In this document: in pieces, positions 22,890 through 35,025 of the stretch | How positions within the stretch are numbered: position 1 is the stretch's first letter | How the letters are laid out: every line of letters starts with the position of its first letter | Assembly (NCBI GenBank): GCA_037447605.1 | Contig: CM074804.1 | Location: 7,546,835 to 7,610,834 of the forward strand | Direction: 5' to 3' | Origin: Zygnema circumcarinatum | Taxonomy: Eukaryota; Streptophyta; Zygnematophyceae; Zygnematales; Zygnemataceae | DNA length: 64,000 nucleotides | The notes under the pieces: generated by a model | Databases searched by the model: none | Seen by the model: the letters and a program-made list of their open reading frames with translations, nothing else | Told to the model about the DNA's origin: nothing | Made by a program: the position numbers and the translations under genes

Positions 22890-23518
22890 ATGGGCACAGA
22901 CATATCCACAGGGGAGCCTGCTCCCATGGTGAACGGGATGCTGATGAAACGATACGTCGGCAAAAAGGTGCGCTGTGTGGTCAAGGTGGTCGAGAGGGGC
23001 GATTTGGAGATTGTGGCACAGACGTCAGACGGGCAGATGATCCGAGTGATACCTCTCTCCAAGGGCGCGTATTTATCTCCATTTGTTGAGGTGATAGGGG
23101 TGGTGGATGGGAGCGGAGCTGCAATCAGGGAGCAGGTGGCAGTGGATTTTGGTACCAATTTTGGTGAGGAGCAGTCCTTTCCCTCTATTCTTTGAAGCAT
23201 GCGGAAACCAGAGGCTTTGCACATAGACTTTGCAACTTCCTCCTTGTTTTTGTCAGCAGTTCTTATTGTTAGCCTTCCTTGTCGAGCTTTGCGTCAGTTA
23301 AATTCGCTCTCTCTTCTCCTCTTTTCGTTTTTTTCATGCATGTATGTAGTTTTTCCTAACTGAGCCATTATTTCATTGTCTAATCAGCCAGGTTGAGTGT
23401 CCCTAATAAAAAAGTTCCAGTGGATGACACTTTTAAATCATCCTGCTTTGCAGATTTGGCCGCCTATGATAGGTTATGTCTGCTAGCCAACAATGAAGCT
23501 CGGTCCCTCTTCATGTGA
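22890..23518 (+). CDS. RPA3: replication protein A subunit 3 (RPA14)
   Basis: Two exons (22890-23163 and 23454-23518, phase 1 junction) encode about 112 residues, the usual size for this smallest subunit of the heterotrimeric single-stranded-DNA-binding complex RPA. The protein shows one OB fold: the N-terminal part MVNGMLMKRYVGKKVRCVV matches the family's first strands, followed by FVEVIGVVDGSGAAIREQV, and the second exon gives the C-terminal helix DLAAYDRLCLLANNEARSLF that packs in the three-helix RPA bundle. Without the splice the frame stops soon after the donor, so the second exon is needed. The predicted role is in nuclear DNA replication, repair and recombination. A pyrimidine-rich stretch directly upstream fits a promoter. 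Confidence 0.9.
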
Positions 23519-24514
23519 GCTCTTATTGCTCCTCCCATCAGGATTTGGAGACAATCGTGCCCACCCCTCTTGACTTCTATCTAGACAGTTGAGTCCCAAG
23601 TTTCACATCTTGGAGCATCGAGTCTCATCGGTTTTGTAATCTATAAGGTCAGTAGTTTCCTCCAACTGGAAGGACAAGTTTGCGGATTGTAGTGCTACCA
23701 TGGTTGCAGCAAGGCTATAAGGAGATACATGAGAGAGTAGGTCCACACAATCAAGAAATGCTCGTTAGCATCTGATTGTACATATGAGTTTGAATGTTTC
23801 GCTTCTGCGATTTTGCCTCTAGTCGAACGAGTGACATTTGCAAGAGCGTGGTGCTGTAAATGGACCTATCACACAAAGTTTGTTTCATTTCGGTTTTATC
23901 TTCGCATCATCTCGACTGGTTGCAAAGAGTTGGTTTCATTTCAGCCGCCAAATTCTGAGGTATAACATGGAAGGCCTTTTGAAGCCTTGGCCAGACAGAC
24001 TCACTTGATTTATGGGGCTCTTTGCTTTACCGGATTCCAAACAATTTTCCTATAGGATGATTCTCACTGCATTTGATCTCAAGTGAACAGATGGTTCTTT
24101 TATAAGGTATAACCTCAATTCATAACATAGTGTTACAAGCAGTGCTCCTTGAAACCAAGATCAAGACTTTTACGGACCTATGTTGGCTTCTATCCATAAG
24201 GGGTAACTCCTCCTAACCTGCATATGAGAGCGCCATGCGTTTCCTGCTCCGCTCTCTGCCCTGAATGGTCAACACTCCCTTCAGACTAACTCTTTGACTG
24301 TGCCTTTGCAAATGATCCATCTGCAAAGCAAGAGCGCCTCCCCCTACTACACAGGCCTTTTCACGACCGCCTTTTTCAAAAAGCGATGAATTCTGACTAC
24401 AGTGATGTCTGAGAGTTGATGCTCTTCATGGCTTCGAGAGTCGTCATAAGGACGCCCCTCCCATGTTTCGTAGACATTCCTTCCTTCCACCACCTCCACC
24501 TCCATCACCACTCT
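23519..24514. other. convergent spacer, nothing recognised
   Basis: Between the 3' ends of RPA3 (+) and the minus-strand histidine kinase. Composition is ordinary AT-richer DNA, probably 3' untranslated regions of both genes. I see no exon, repeat or RNA gene. Confidence 0.5.
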
Positions 24515-27500
24515 CTACAGTTGGTTCAACCAGCCCTTTAGAGAAGCATGCTCTGAAAGAAGGTTGGAGGAGGACCTTGCAACGCGTGAGCCGAGGACCA
24601 TGGCGCCCCTTTCAACCATGACGCCTATGAGAGCCTCCACCAAAGCCACCTCGCTGAGCGGCTTCATCAGACACAGATCAATGCCTGCCCTCTCCCCACT
24701 CAGCCAGAAGGAACTCGTCGTTTCTGAGTAGAGGCCGAGGATGGGAACTCGATCCAGAGCTTGAATCCTCTTTACTGTCTCATATCTGCAAGGTGAAGTC
24801 ACCCGCATGAGAAGATCCCATCAGCCACATGTTACATGAAGTTTGAACATCGCGATATTTCCTGCCAGATTAAGGAATTCAACTGCAAACAAGTATAGAC
24901 TACCCTCAGGGTGAGTGTCATGAGAATGCAGTCGCAATGGCGGCATGAGAACCTTACTAGAAACATTCATCACACGCTCCCCAAACTAAATGGGTTGCCT
25001 TATGTGAGATGCCACCATTTCTCCTCTTGGGGTAAAGGTTAATGTGGAACAAACCCGTCAACATCGAGGAGGTCCAAGTCCACTAAAAAGCACATGACGA
25101 GGTCCGACTCCTGAAGCCGCGCAAGAGCGTCTGAGCAGTCCTTCACGTGAATTGCAGCGTTCCTTTCAGCAGTAAGCAACGCTGCAACTTCAGACACCAC
25201 TTTCCAGGTAGCAAGACTGCTGTCCAGAACCTGCAGTTGAAACAAAAAGGAGCATATAAGAAATTTGCTTGATCGAGAAATGAACCACGGCGCTCTCGGC
25301 CGCCTGCCTTAGATGACCTGATAAACAGGCATTTTTCACAGAGCAGAAGTTCAGAGCAAAACGAAAAAGTGTTTAGTACCAGCATTCGTTTCCCCCGCAT
25401 GATGTCCACCAACGTTTGCAGCTGCTGCTTGTTGGTGGGGTTTGAAATTTGGGCTCTGGAGGGGCTCCCATTCAGCCCAAAAACCTCAGCTAGGCACGCT
25501 GCAAGCATCGTGCACCTAACCGGCTTCATCAAGGTACTCGTGAAGGGACCCCTCAAAAGCTGTGCCTTTTCCTCCTCGTCCAGACTGTCATTCCACATAA
25601 ACAGAAGCATAATCATAAACATAGATCACCCACCATCCGCATCTCCCTTGAATGTTCAACGCTCTCAACCCAGCAGCTAAGGACACGGAGAAGGTCAGTC
25701 AATTCGGGTCAAACATATTCAAATCGATTGAATCAGCATAAGCCCTGGAGGAGAAAACCGCGAGATTGAAAAATGGACACTGCTGACGAGTATTTAACGA
25801 CTCTTGTTTGGCTGAACAAACACTTGTTTGGCTCTTTTTTGTTCGTTTGCTTGTTCAGCACAAGCTGCAGTCAAAAAACTATCTCTCACCCGCAAGCCAC
25901 GAGGATGAGTTTTGGAAGGAGACGCTCCCACTGTGCGATATTCCTGGTTTCGCATGCCCGAATAAGTAGATTACCGAGCTCAATGCCTGTACCCAGACCC
26001 CCTGCTTCTGCGTCCACAAGGACAACATCCCACCCAACTTTGATTTGACCACTATATGGCAGTTGCCCATTGTTTTCCAGCTTGCTACTGCTGTAGATAA
26101 TGGACTCTTGTATCGCTACTGCCGCGCTAAATATGTTGTCGGAAAGCTCCACTTGAAGGCCAAGTTGGCGCAAGCAGGACGCCAACACCTGACATACGAG
26201 CAGTTATGCAGGTGGGTCAGGATGAATGCCATTAGAGCAGGTTCATATGGGGGACTCGCCTGACGCATATCATAAGCGACTCATCTGAGAACGACTAGTA
26301 AGGATACTTATCAAAAGAGAGAACCCCTTTGTAAAACGCAGCCAAAAAAAAAAAAGGCCACCTCAAGATGACAGTACAAAGCGCATGAGTTTTGCAGCTT
26401 GACATGTTACTGTTTTCTGTCTGAAAATGTGGATGTGAACAGAACCATGGTTTGTAAAACGATTTTGAAGAAGGATTGAGACATGAAGCATACCTGCTGC
26501 CGAACTTGTTGCCCATCTACGACAAGGGCCTTCTTGCCTTTCAGTTGAGCCAATCCCGGTGGCTGCAGTTGCATTGCTTCTAGTATTCTCTGTTGCTCTA
26601 AACTGCCAGGTGGTCTATCAAGCACATCCAACTTTATGTCAAATTTGAATGTAGTTCCTATTCTTGGTCGGCTCACAAAGTCGATGCTGCCTCCCATGAG
26701 ATCTATCAACCTGCGCCCTCCATCAGTGAAAACATAAGTTCAAACGTAGGAAAGTTGTTTAATAATCAATTATATACTCTTCGCACTCTAGCAGACAATT
26801 ATGGTTGCTTTTAATCCTGCTAAGCTTGAGCTGGTAGCAGTTCATTGCCTAATATCTCAACAAAAGCCTCAACCTGTGAACCCAAAAACCCGTCAACTGT
26901 TTGAAAAAAGTTATTAAGCTCTCAGCTATTTTTTAACACAGCCGTCCATTATGCACACAGCTTACCTCTGGGCAAGACTCAGACCCACTCCCACCCCAGT
27001 CCGACCCCGTTTTCTGCCAGTCTCCAACTGTGCGAATGGGAGATATATGCGGTCTTTTGCGTTCTCTGGAATACCAATTCCAGTATCCTCCACATTGAAA
27101 TCTAGCTTCACCCTCCGCCGAACCGGAACTAAGCTACTGCCAACTGCTTCATGATCCATTTTCTCCTTCAATAACTGTCTCTTCTCATCAAATTGCACTG
27201 TTCGGCAAACTGCTTCCCAGCTGCAACTCGCATCTGCAGCTTCTCTCCCACTTAATGTATGAAATAGCCCTTCCCATCCTTGTCCTTTGTAGCTTGGAGG
27301 TATTGTTCCTGGAAGGTATTCTGCTGACTGGAAGGGGCTGGTTGGGGGGGACGGAGAGGGAGAGGCCGACATGCTAGTGGTATTGGAGGCCATGCTATCA
27401 AGACTACTACTAGAACCTGTTTTCTTAGTCGACCAACTGGGCCGTGGCTTCTCAGGACTTAGACGTACAGTGAGAAGCACATGGCCAAGGTCTGTAAATT

Positions 27501-30500
27501 TGAGGGCATTACCCACGATATTCACCAAAATCTGCAGGCAGGAAGGGTGGATCAGAATGAGACGGAACATCTTTGCTGAGTGGGAATACGCATGTTTTCC
27601 TACAACCTTGATTGGCACGCAATGGTTGGTTGACACGCAATGGTTGGTTGACCGATGAACGAGGCGTGCAGGAATCACGTGAATTACTATAAAAACCACG
27701 ACCTCCAATGCTCAACATTCCCTCTATCACACATGCGAAAAGGGCAACTGAACAGCATTCGCGATGTTCAACTTTTTCGGCATCTCCTGCAGTATTTCCC
27801 AACAGTACTGTATACGTGGATGATGAAAGAACGACATGAAGGTAGATTGCTGCCCTAGTTAAAAAGATTTTTTGGGTTTAGAGCCACACCTGCCGAAGGC
27901 GAACCGGATCCCCGATAGCAAATGTGGGCACGGAGTCAAAGACGAGGGCAGCGAGTTCTACTCGTCCCTGTTTCTCTTGTGCCATGGGTGATAGCAAGCT
28001 GTCCCAAATGCCCAAATGACGATGTGAGTTCGTATAGATTCAGTTATAAGCAAACAAAGTAACTGCACTTTCTACGGTAGAACCTGGCGAGACTCCCTGT
28101 TTAATCCCACTTCTCTAAGTAAGTGTCAGATGATCTCCAATATCAATTGTCAGCCGAAAGGGACATATTTCCATAGAAAGTTATCTTGATGAGCCGATCG
28201 GTTATCTTGATGAGCCGATCGGTTATCAAAGCTTTTCCTGAATGCGAACGTAACACTAATCGAACTACATATGTTACCAACCACAACTTCTTGTGGTTCC
28301 TTTATCCCAGTCCCAAATTCATGATAATGCATGTATCTACATAGGCAGTCAAGCTGACACGAGCTGATCCAAAAATCACAATGTTTAGAATGTTCCTAAG
28401 GGAACTTACAGAGCCCCCAACTTTCATTCACATCTTCAGATTACATCAGCAAGACAAAATCCTCTACTGACCTTAGCACTTCGTCAATGAGTGAACGAAG
28501 GTTGAATGACATGCTCTCCAGCTCAAAATGTCCCGACTCTATCATGGCATAATCCAAGACATCGTTGATAAGATAAATGAGAATCCTTCCACTTGCTTCA
28601 GCTGTTCGTACATAGTCGAGTTGCACGGGGTCCAAGGGAGTTTTGAGAAGCAAATCCATCATTGCCAACATTTCTGCAGGGCAGCAACAGTGGTTTCAGC
28701 AAAGCATTTCCTGACTATTCAAGAGGAGGCTGGATTATGTGAGCATTGCCCACGAAAGTTGACAGCTGTATGTATGCAGGTTGGCTCTTCCGCATAGGAC
28801 AGTTGGAGCATACCCCTCATGGGAGCGCGAACCTCTTGTGTCATTGCCGCCAGGAAAGTGGACTTTGCTGTATTGCCAGCTTCCGCAGCCTGCTTCAGCG
28901 AAGACATTCGAACAAAATCCTCCTTCATTTGGACAAACCGACGTATCGCCTCTATTAAAATCTGCAGTCAATCAGGAGTTGTGTATCACTGATCATAAAG
29001 GATCTGAAGTGTTGTAAAAACAGGCATGTACAGGAAGACGAGGTAATCCTTAAAACACTAGGCTAAGTTCAAAGACATTGAGAAAGAGCACAAAGGCAAA
29101 CATGTTGACTTCACGTGTGTCATCAAACATCCATCAGAGGTATAGTTCCTGTCCACCTCTGCCTGCAATAACATTCTCAATTGATCTGTATTATTGTCTA
29201 CTATTTTGTGGACAGCAGCAGGAGAAAATGAAGGTCTCACCTGCAAGAGGAGAAGGTAAATAGCCAAAGCTCCGAGCGCCATGATCAGTGCTATCGTTGG
29301 AAAATATTGTTCTTCTTTGTATCTGCACCGAACCTCGTGTATCCTTCCTTTATCACCAAGGTCAAGAGGTGTGACCAACCACTTTGGTGACTTAATATCA
29401 TCGTCTTCAACATCTTCTCTGAACTTCCAATTGTCAGGAACGAAGGCTGAATACGAAGTCTTTGACAAGAGCAATTCCGGGGGCTTGATCTCTCTTTGCA
29501 TCGGATTCAAAGAAGGCGGTTCATAGAGGGGGATAGGATGGCGAAAATCTGTGACATCATCCACTCGCATGATGACATCGAAAATTCGACCTTGCTGCAG
29601 ATCTCTGCAATCCAGCTACATGGGAAATGTTAGTTAAGGCCCTACAAAAACGAAGCGCAATGTAGAACACAGAACAGAACGAAAGCTCTATGATAAGTGG
29701 CTATACACTTCCCATGCAGCTTCGGCGGTCGCCAGCCTACGGCCCATCGGTTAGCCAGCCAACCTACTTGGTGACAGAAGGAAGATACGGACTTCAAAGA
29801 TTACATGACTGTATCCACATCTCCTTTTCTGTTTACTTTTTTTGTTCATGTCCTGAAATGCATGGCTAATTGCTAGTATAATGGTAGTGCTCTCCATGGT
29901 CCTTCTTCATTGAAGCATAAAAACCATCTCCTCTAGCCGAGCAACCGAAATGTACTACGGATATGAACTCCCCCCTGGCTGAACATGATCACAACCTTAA
30001 GAACCTAAGACATACATATTCACGCAGTGGCTTGAAACTGAATGCACCATAGAACTCATGCCATCCAATAACATAGACAAGCTCTTTTGCTGCCAGTTGA
30101 GTCGGTTCTAAGAGCTCACGCCAAGACTCCTTCCACCATTGACTCGAAATCAATAGTTGCACCTGCACAACCTGTGGTAGCGCTCCTTTTCTCCTCAATG
30201 CTGGAGTTTGGTCCCATCTCCATCGGCCGATTCGGAAAGGCAACACCTACACCCATCTTCTGATCCTGTTCACCCACCATGGAAAAGCTTGACAATCAGC
30301 CAATCTGGTTAATCCGAGAATACTAAGGAAAAGTGGGAGGACCCACACGAGAAGATACAGTTGAAGCTTGTCAAAGAAGCCTCCTGACTATTCGAGCACA
30401 ACTTCATAGATATTGTGTTCTGAGGTACGAAGGAGGCAACCTCACGTTGTCCAAAAGTGGTCACGTAGCGATCTAAGAGAGACTGTGTTCGACCCTGCGC

Positions 30501-33500
30501 ACAAACTTTAGGGTACCCTAAAAACCCTAAAAGCCCAGCCTATGGTTGTATGATGTACAATTCTCCGATCACAAAACTGGCATCTCCAAACATACATGGT
30601 TTGACCAGACAAGGGAAATCTCGTGGAGATGTGTGAGCATCAATGCATAAAAACAAGAAAACACAATGATTAAAAAATATATTCCTCAAAATTTAACACA
30701 ATGCTGCATCAAACCCAGTCCTCCAATAAAGCGCAATAGCTCAGGTAATAGACAACTTGTAAACAAACGATTAGGCTTCGTTCTAAAACCCTTCGTGTGA
30801 TCGTTTCCGAAAGATGACTAGCTGACAATTGGTTACTTTGGCAGAACTAATGTGCCAGTCAGTGCTAATATTGTCCCCAGGACACGGCAAGTGGCAGTTC
30901 GTCCATTCGGGGAATGTATTCAAAATTTTTGGCGTGTGCTGTGGAGAAGGTCCTTCTCTAGAATTCCCTTTAATGACATGACGTTCCAAAGTGGACGATC
31001 TCAATGGCATCAGCCAGTTGAGCATGCTATTTGTGTCATGAAAGACCTCGCCCATATACTCATACCAATGCCAAGGAGTCGAAATGGTACAAACGGATAA
31101 ATAAATTCCTAACCTCTAAGGCCACCCAAGAATAAGCTTACCATACATCAGAAGCTGTTTTCCCGCAGCAGCTTTCATAGAAAAATCACCTGCAGTTTCT
31201 TACCGCCATAGTCATGTCCTCTCGAGACACACTTCTGCATGTTATCGAGGTCGACAGGGCCTACTTTATTGACAAAGTAACCAAATCCAATTCGGCGGGC
31301 CGGGTCTCTAACTTTCACTGACCCCCTGGAAAACATGCAGCTAGGATGCATAGCTGGGAGAGTCCGACTGACCTTAGATGCCACCAACACGTAGGGTGGA
31401 GAAACCACTAGGCCATCCGCCTCTTTAGCTCGCTCCCAAAGTATCACATGCTGGTCCGATATTGAAGATAGATCTACTCCTTGCAAGTAGGTCAGGTTGG
31501 AGCCGTGCGTCTTAACAATGTAGTCTGGTCTAGGAGGACTGGGTTTCTGTAGGAAGCAATCATAATGGCAACTGAGAGGAGGTCAGCTGCTGAACATAAG
31601 AAAACGAAAGTTTGTCGATGAGCATTGATCCATCACAGACAATCAAGGCCACATGGGAGCAGAGATTCAGTAACAAAGTCAGACCCGTGTATGCCAATCG
31701 ATGATTGTCAATCCCATGCACTCCTCAAATTCTCGACGGAGATGATGGGGCACAAAGGCGCCGAAGCCCATTCGGAGAACCATGGGCCGTGCATGAAGAG
31801 TTTCTTCCAGATACTCCGCAACTGTTGCCTGCATAGAGATGCAGCAGTCCACCAGAAGTCGAGCCATTTTTACCAAGTTTGTTCTAATCCCCTGAGCATG
31901 TATGAACAGCACTCCTAACTGAGAAAATACCATTTTCTTTGACAGATAATGCTCCCTGTAGCTAAGCTGACGACAATTTCTCCCAAGAACTCCTTCAGAC
32001 TTCACTCTCTACGACTGCTTAGATTCCTGAACAGCCTTCCTGTAGATCCTATACTGACCTCTTCCACTCGCGGCACAATGTGTAGTTGACAAGGAGGGGT
32101 TCCTGGAGCAAACACTGGAAATCGTGCAGGGGGGTTTTCGTAGGCACTGCGATTTAAAGTGACAATAAGTGCCTGCCACGCAACAGGCATGCCCGACACA
32201 CACATCGACAGCACCGCTCACTGTCAGGAACATAGGTATCTCCCATTCCGTATACTTTGCACAAACTGCTGCTTGAACTTGTTGATCGATATGCCTACTG
32301 TGATTGAGATTATAATGCTGACACCTTTAGTACACGCTAGGATTGCAACACATGGTGCATCGAGCCCCTACTGCAAGCCGTCTTCAAGAAGCTATGGCCG
32401 TCCTGATAGAGCAAACAGTAAACAGTTCCTCATAAAGTGCGCTTATGAGACAGCAGGAGACCTCAACCTCCCTAAGGTCCTTAAGATGAGACAAGAATCA
32501 CTATATAATGATAATTAGAGATTTAACACTAATGGCTAACATGCTACCTACACCGATCTCTCAAACACAATGCCCAACAAAATCTTCAATTTTAGCGTTA
32601 GCATGCAAGTGGAAACAGATAAAAGGGAACCTTCGGAAACCGAGAGTGCAGAATCGGGTCAGTGCAACTGCTACTTTGACTTGCTTTTTCTCGGTCAACA
32701 GCTACATACGTTGAAGCAAGCGTGTTGCTCCTTATGGAATACGGCCAACAAACCTAGAAGGCAAAGAACCAGGTTTCAGATACAGCAGGAGTCACATTCA
32801 CCTGGAACGTCTGCACATGGTTAGTGTTTTTTTTGAACAGGCCCGCCATTATTCGAGTACGATCGGTGCAAATCGTCTCCAACTGCAAACGGAGGAAGAC
32901 TTTCGTTAAGAGTCTCCAATGAGATAAGCACTCTTCAAGTGAAGCTAATGTGTAGCCTCGAGATATTATCCGCCGGCATGAAATGAAGCAAATAATCCCA
33001 CATGAAAGAACAATGGTGGCAAAATCAATGCTTGTATCCCCTATTGCCATCTAGTGAGCCGCACCACTGCTTTTGGCATTGCAATGCAACTTCTGAGACG
33101 CATACGTAGGGCTTCATTTTGCCGTAGAGCCGAAGCCTACTAATATGCTCAAAATTAAAGCGATAGGCTGGCTTATAATATTTTGAGGAATGGAATAGTC
33201 ACTGAAGATAACCGGCCTAGTCAACTTTTCATATTCTAGCGCTTCAATATACTTTCGTTTCTCATTGAGCTGCAGAGTTTTTCGAGGTTCATCTATATTC
33301 CTATGCATGAAGCTAGCAACGGAAATGCACAGCGAATAACCGCAATCTCAAGGACGTCCAGTCACACTGAGTGTGGTTGAATAACAACCTGCAGAACATG
33401 GTAAATCCCTAAAACAGGTGAAAAAAGTGGATTTTTACATGCAATCTCCTCTCTTCGCCGTAGCTGCTGCGGGCCCAAAGGAATACATGAACCGAGACTG

Positions 33501-33801
33501 CAAGTCCGAGCATGTAACAAAAGGGAAGGAACGTTTTCTGAAATGCAGCTCCTCTTAAAGCAATATTTCCATGCAGAAACCCCCCTTCAACGAAACTCTT
33601 GACACCGCCACGCTTCTTTTCCATGGTAGGCCCGCATCCATTCTTCGGCTGAAAGCCAATCTGTTTGGCAGGGAGGGGGCCAGTCACGCTGCTCCGAGGA
33701 GGCTCTTCACGGGAGAGAGCTTCAGCTAAACCCGCTGTGTGGCGTCTTTTCAGGGTAGGGCGGGAAGGAGGGGAGGCGGGCCGCCGCCAGGCTGCAGCCA
33801 T
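24515..33801 (-). CDS. CHASE hybrid histidine kinase paralogue lacking the phospho-accepting His (pseudokinase-like)
   Basis: Fifteen exons in phase, from the ATG at 33801: 33439-33801, 32802-32882, 32059-32172, 31685-31828, 31190-31546, 29241-29615, 28814-28961, 28472-28673, 27890-27998, 26966-27531, 26494-26710, 25890-26188, 25380-25584, 25055-25230, 24515-24785. The product is about 1208 residues without premature stops. Order: basic N-terminus, membrane segment, CHASE region, second membrane segment (IALIMALGALAIYLLLLQ), HisKA, HATPase ([31 protein letters not shown]), receiver-like domain, receiver. The H box reads MTQEVRAPM: codon 28838-28836 is CAA (Gln) where the plus-strand paralogue has CAT (His). 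The receiver has DS for the acidic DD pair and LGLYSE for LTLTAE, but keeps the Asp and Lys. Exons equivalent to paralogue exons 5/6 and 11/12 are fused here. ATP binding may persist while His-to-Asp relay should not (inference). A phase-0 cassette at 30016-30162 may or may not be included. Confidence 0.82.
30016..30162 (-). other. possible cassette exon resembling a phospholipase D segment
   Basis: A 147-base open segment on the minus strand is bounded by a canonical acceptor (GTGCAG) and donor (GTATGT). It is phase 0 at both ends, so it could be spliced between the CHASE exon 31190-31546 and the exon 29241-29615 of the histidine kinase without breaking the frame. It encodes 49 residues; the part SWRELLEPTQLAAKELVYVI followed by GW resembles the PLD stretch in which a Trp-containing helix leads to [LM]IYI.GW. 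The paralogue has no equivalent. It could be an exonised fragment, a relic of a PLD gene, or chance. Confidence 0.4.
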
Positions 33802-35025
33802 GGCTCCCCAAAGCCTTGCCTTCGTCCTCCTCCCAGCGAGAGAGAGTGAGAGAGCGAGAGAGAGGGGCAGACTACTGCCTTCAACCTTTCAGAGCTTTTA
33901 CGGGCAGCAAGAAAACATTCAATCCCAAATCATGATGACACGTCACGTTCATCCGCCAATTAGATCACGATTTTCGCTTCGGTCAGCTCAACAAACGGTC
34001 AGATCTTGCAAAAAGTTCACGCCCGCCCAAAAGAGTACGGCCCATTGTACGGCACTCGCAACAAAAACAAAACGACAAAAGTCGATAACCGCCGGCCCCC
34101 TTCGCGCCACGTGGCGCCATAGCAGCAGGTGATGCTTGAGGGCGCCACGTGGCAGCCGCTGGAGGCCGATCTTACAAGATGTACGGACGGCTTCGGTGCC
34201 CTCAGCGCACTTGCCTGTGGGCCCCACGCCACGCTCGCGCGCAGTCCCTTCACACGTGCGAACCGACAACTGGCTTTCAAAAAGTGCAAAGAGCAAAAAG
34301 CGCTGCAGGAAAAAGCCGCGCGCTTTCCCCACACGTGCACGTGGAGATCGCGGGCTGGGACACGTGGCGGCAGTGACGTGCGCCACCGACACCAGAACGC
34401 GGAGGTGCGCGCCACGTGGCCGCGCCGCGGTTAGGTCGCACGTGTGGAGAGTCCCTGATTGGCGCAGGCGGTGACACGTGGTGGAGAGATGGGAACCGTT
34501 GGCAGATGACATGGAAAGGACGGGTCCTTTTCCATCGAGTCGCTGTTCTCCAATGCCTGGTCACCACGTGTCCGAAGTGTTTAGGTGGCGCTTCTCCATT
34601 GGGCGATGACCAACTCTTGTTCGCTCGCACGGGGAAATCTCCAGGGCGTGTGGCGAGCAGGGGAGGGCAGGCAAGGGAGGGAACGGGAAGAGATCCCTTG
34701 GAGGAGACGCTTCCCTGCTGCTGCAGATTAGGGTTTGGAGGCGGCCCAAGGGTCAAGTGCCGGCCGACAAGAACTTCAAGGCGCAAAGGGTGCGCTGATA
34801 GCCGTTATCCTATTACAAGGAGGCGCGGTGGAGCTCGTGGCGCAAGGCTTCGCGGAGGATTTGTTTGCATGGTCGTATTATCAGAGAAAACTTGCGTTTC
34901 CTGAAGAGTGAAGTGTTTGTTGGCAGAAATCTGCAGCAAGGGCATGCTGCTTTAGACTGCATTACCTTTTGCGGAGAGCTTCATTGTACGCAGAGCGTTT
35001 CAGACGGAGAAGGGAAGCATATAGG
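33802..35025. promoter_or_regulatory. shared upstream region of the divergent histidine kinases, ACGTG-rich
   Basis: The two start codons face away from each other across 1.22 kb. Between about 33935 and 34575 there are at least ten ACGTG cores, e.g. near 34108 (CGCCACGTGGCG, palindromic), 34145, 34254, 34331 and 34337 (CACACGTGCACGTGG), 34360, 34376, 34413, 34438, 34475 and 34565. CACGTG(G/T)C is the G-box/ABRE bound by plant bZIP and bHLH factors (established); use of these sites here is inference. The stretch 34740-35025 is probably the 5' leader of the plus-strand gene. Confidence 0.6.

Noticed and set aside
29855-29930. tRNA-like A box (TAGTATAATGGTAG) inside the kinase intron
   Set aside because: No B box (GGTTCGA) and no acceptor stem pairing at the expected distance.
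30783-31055. 90-codon minus-strand frame between kinase exons
   Set aside because: No counterpart in the paralogue, no matching splice phase and no recognisable motif; treated as intron.
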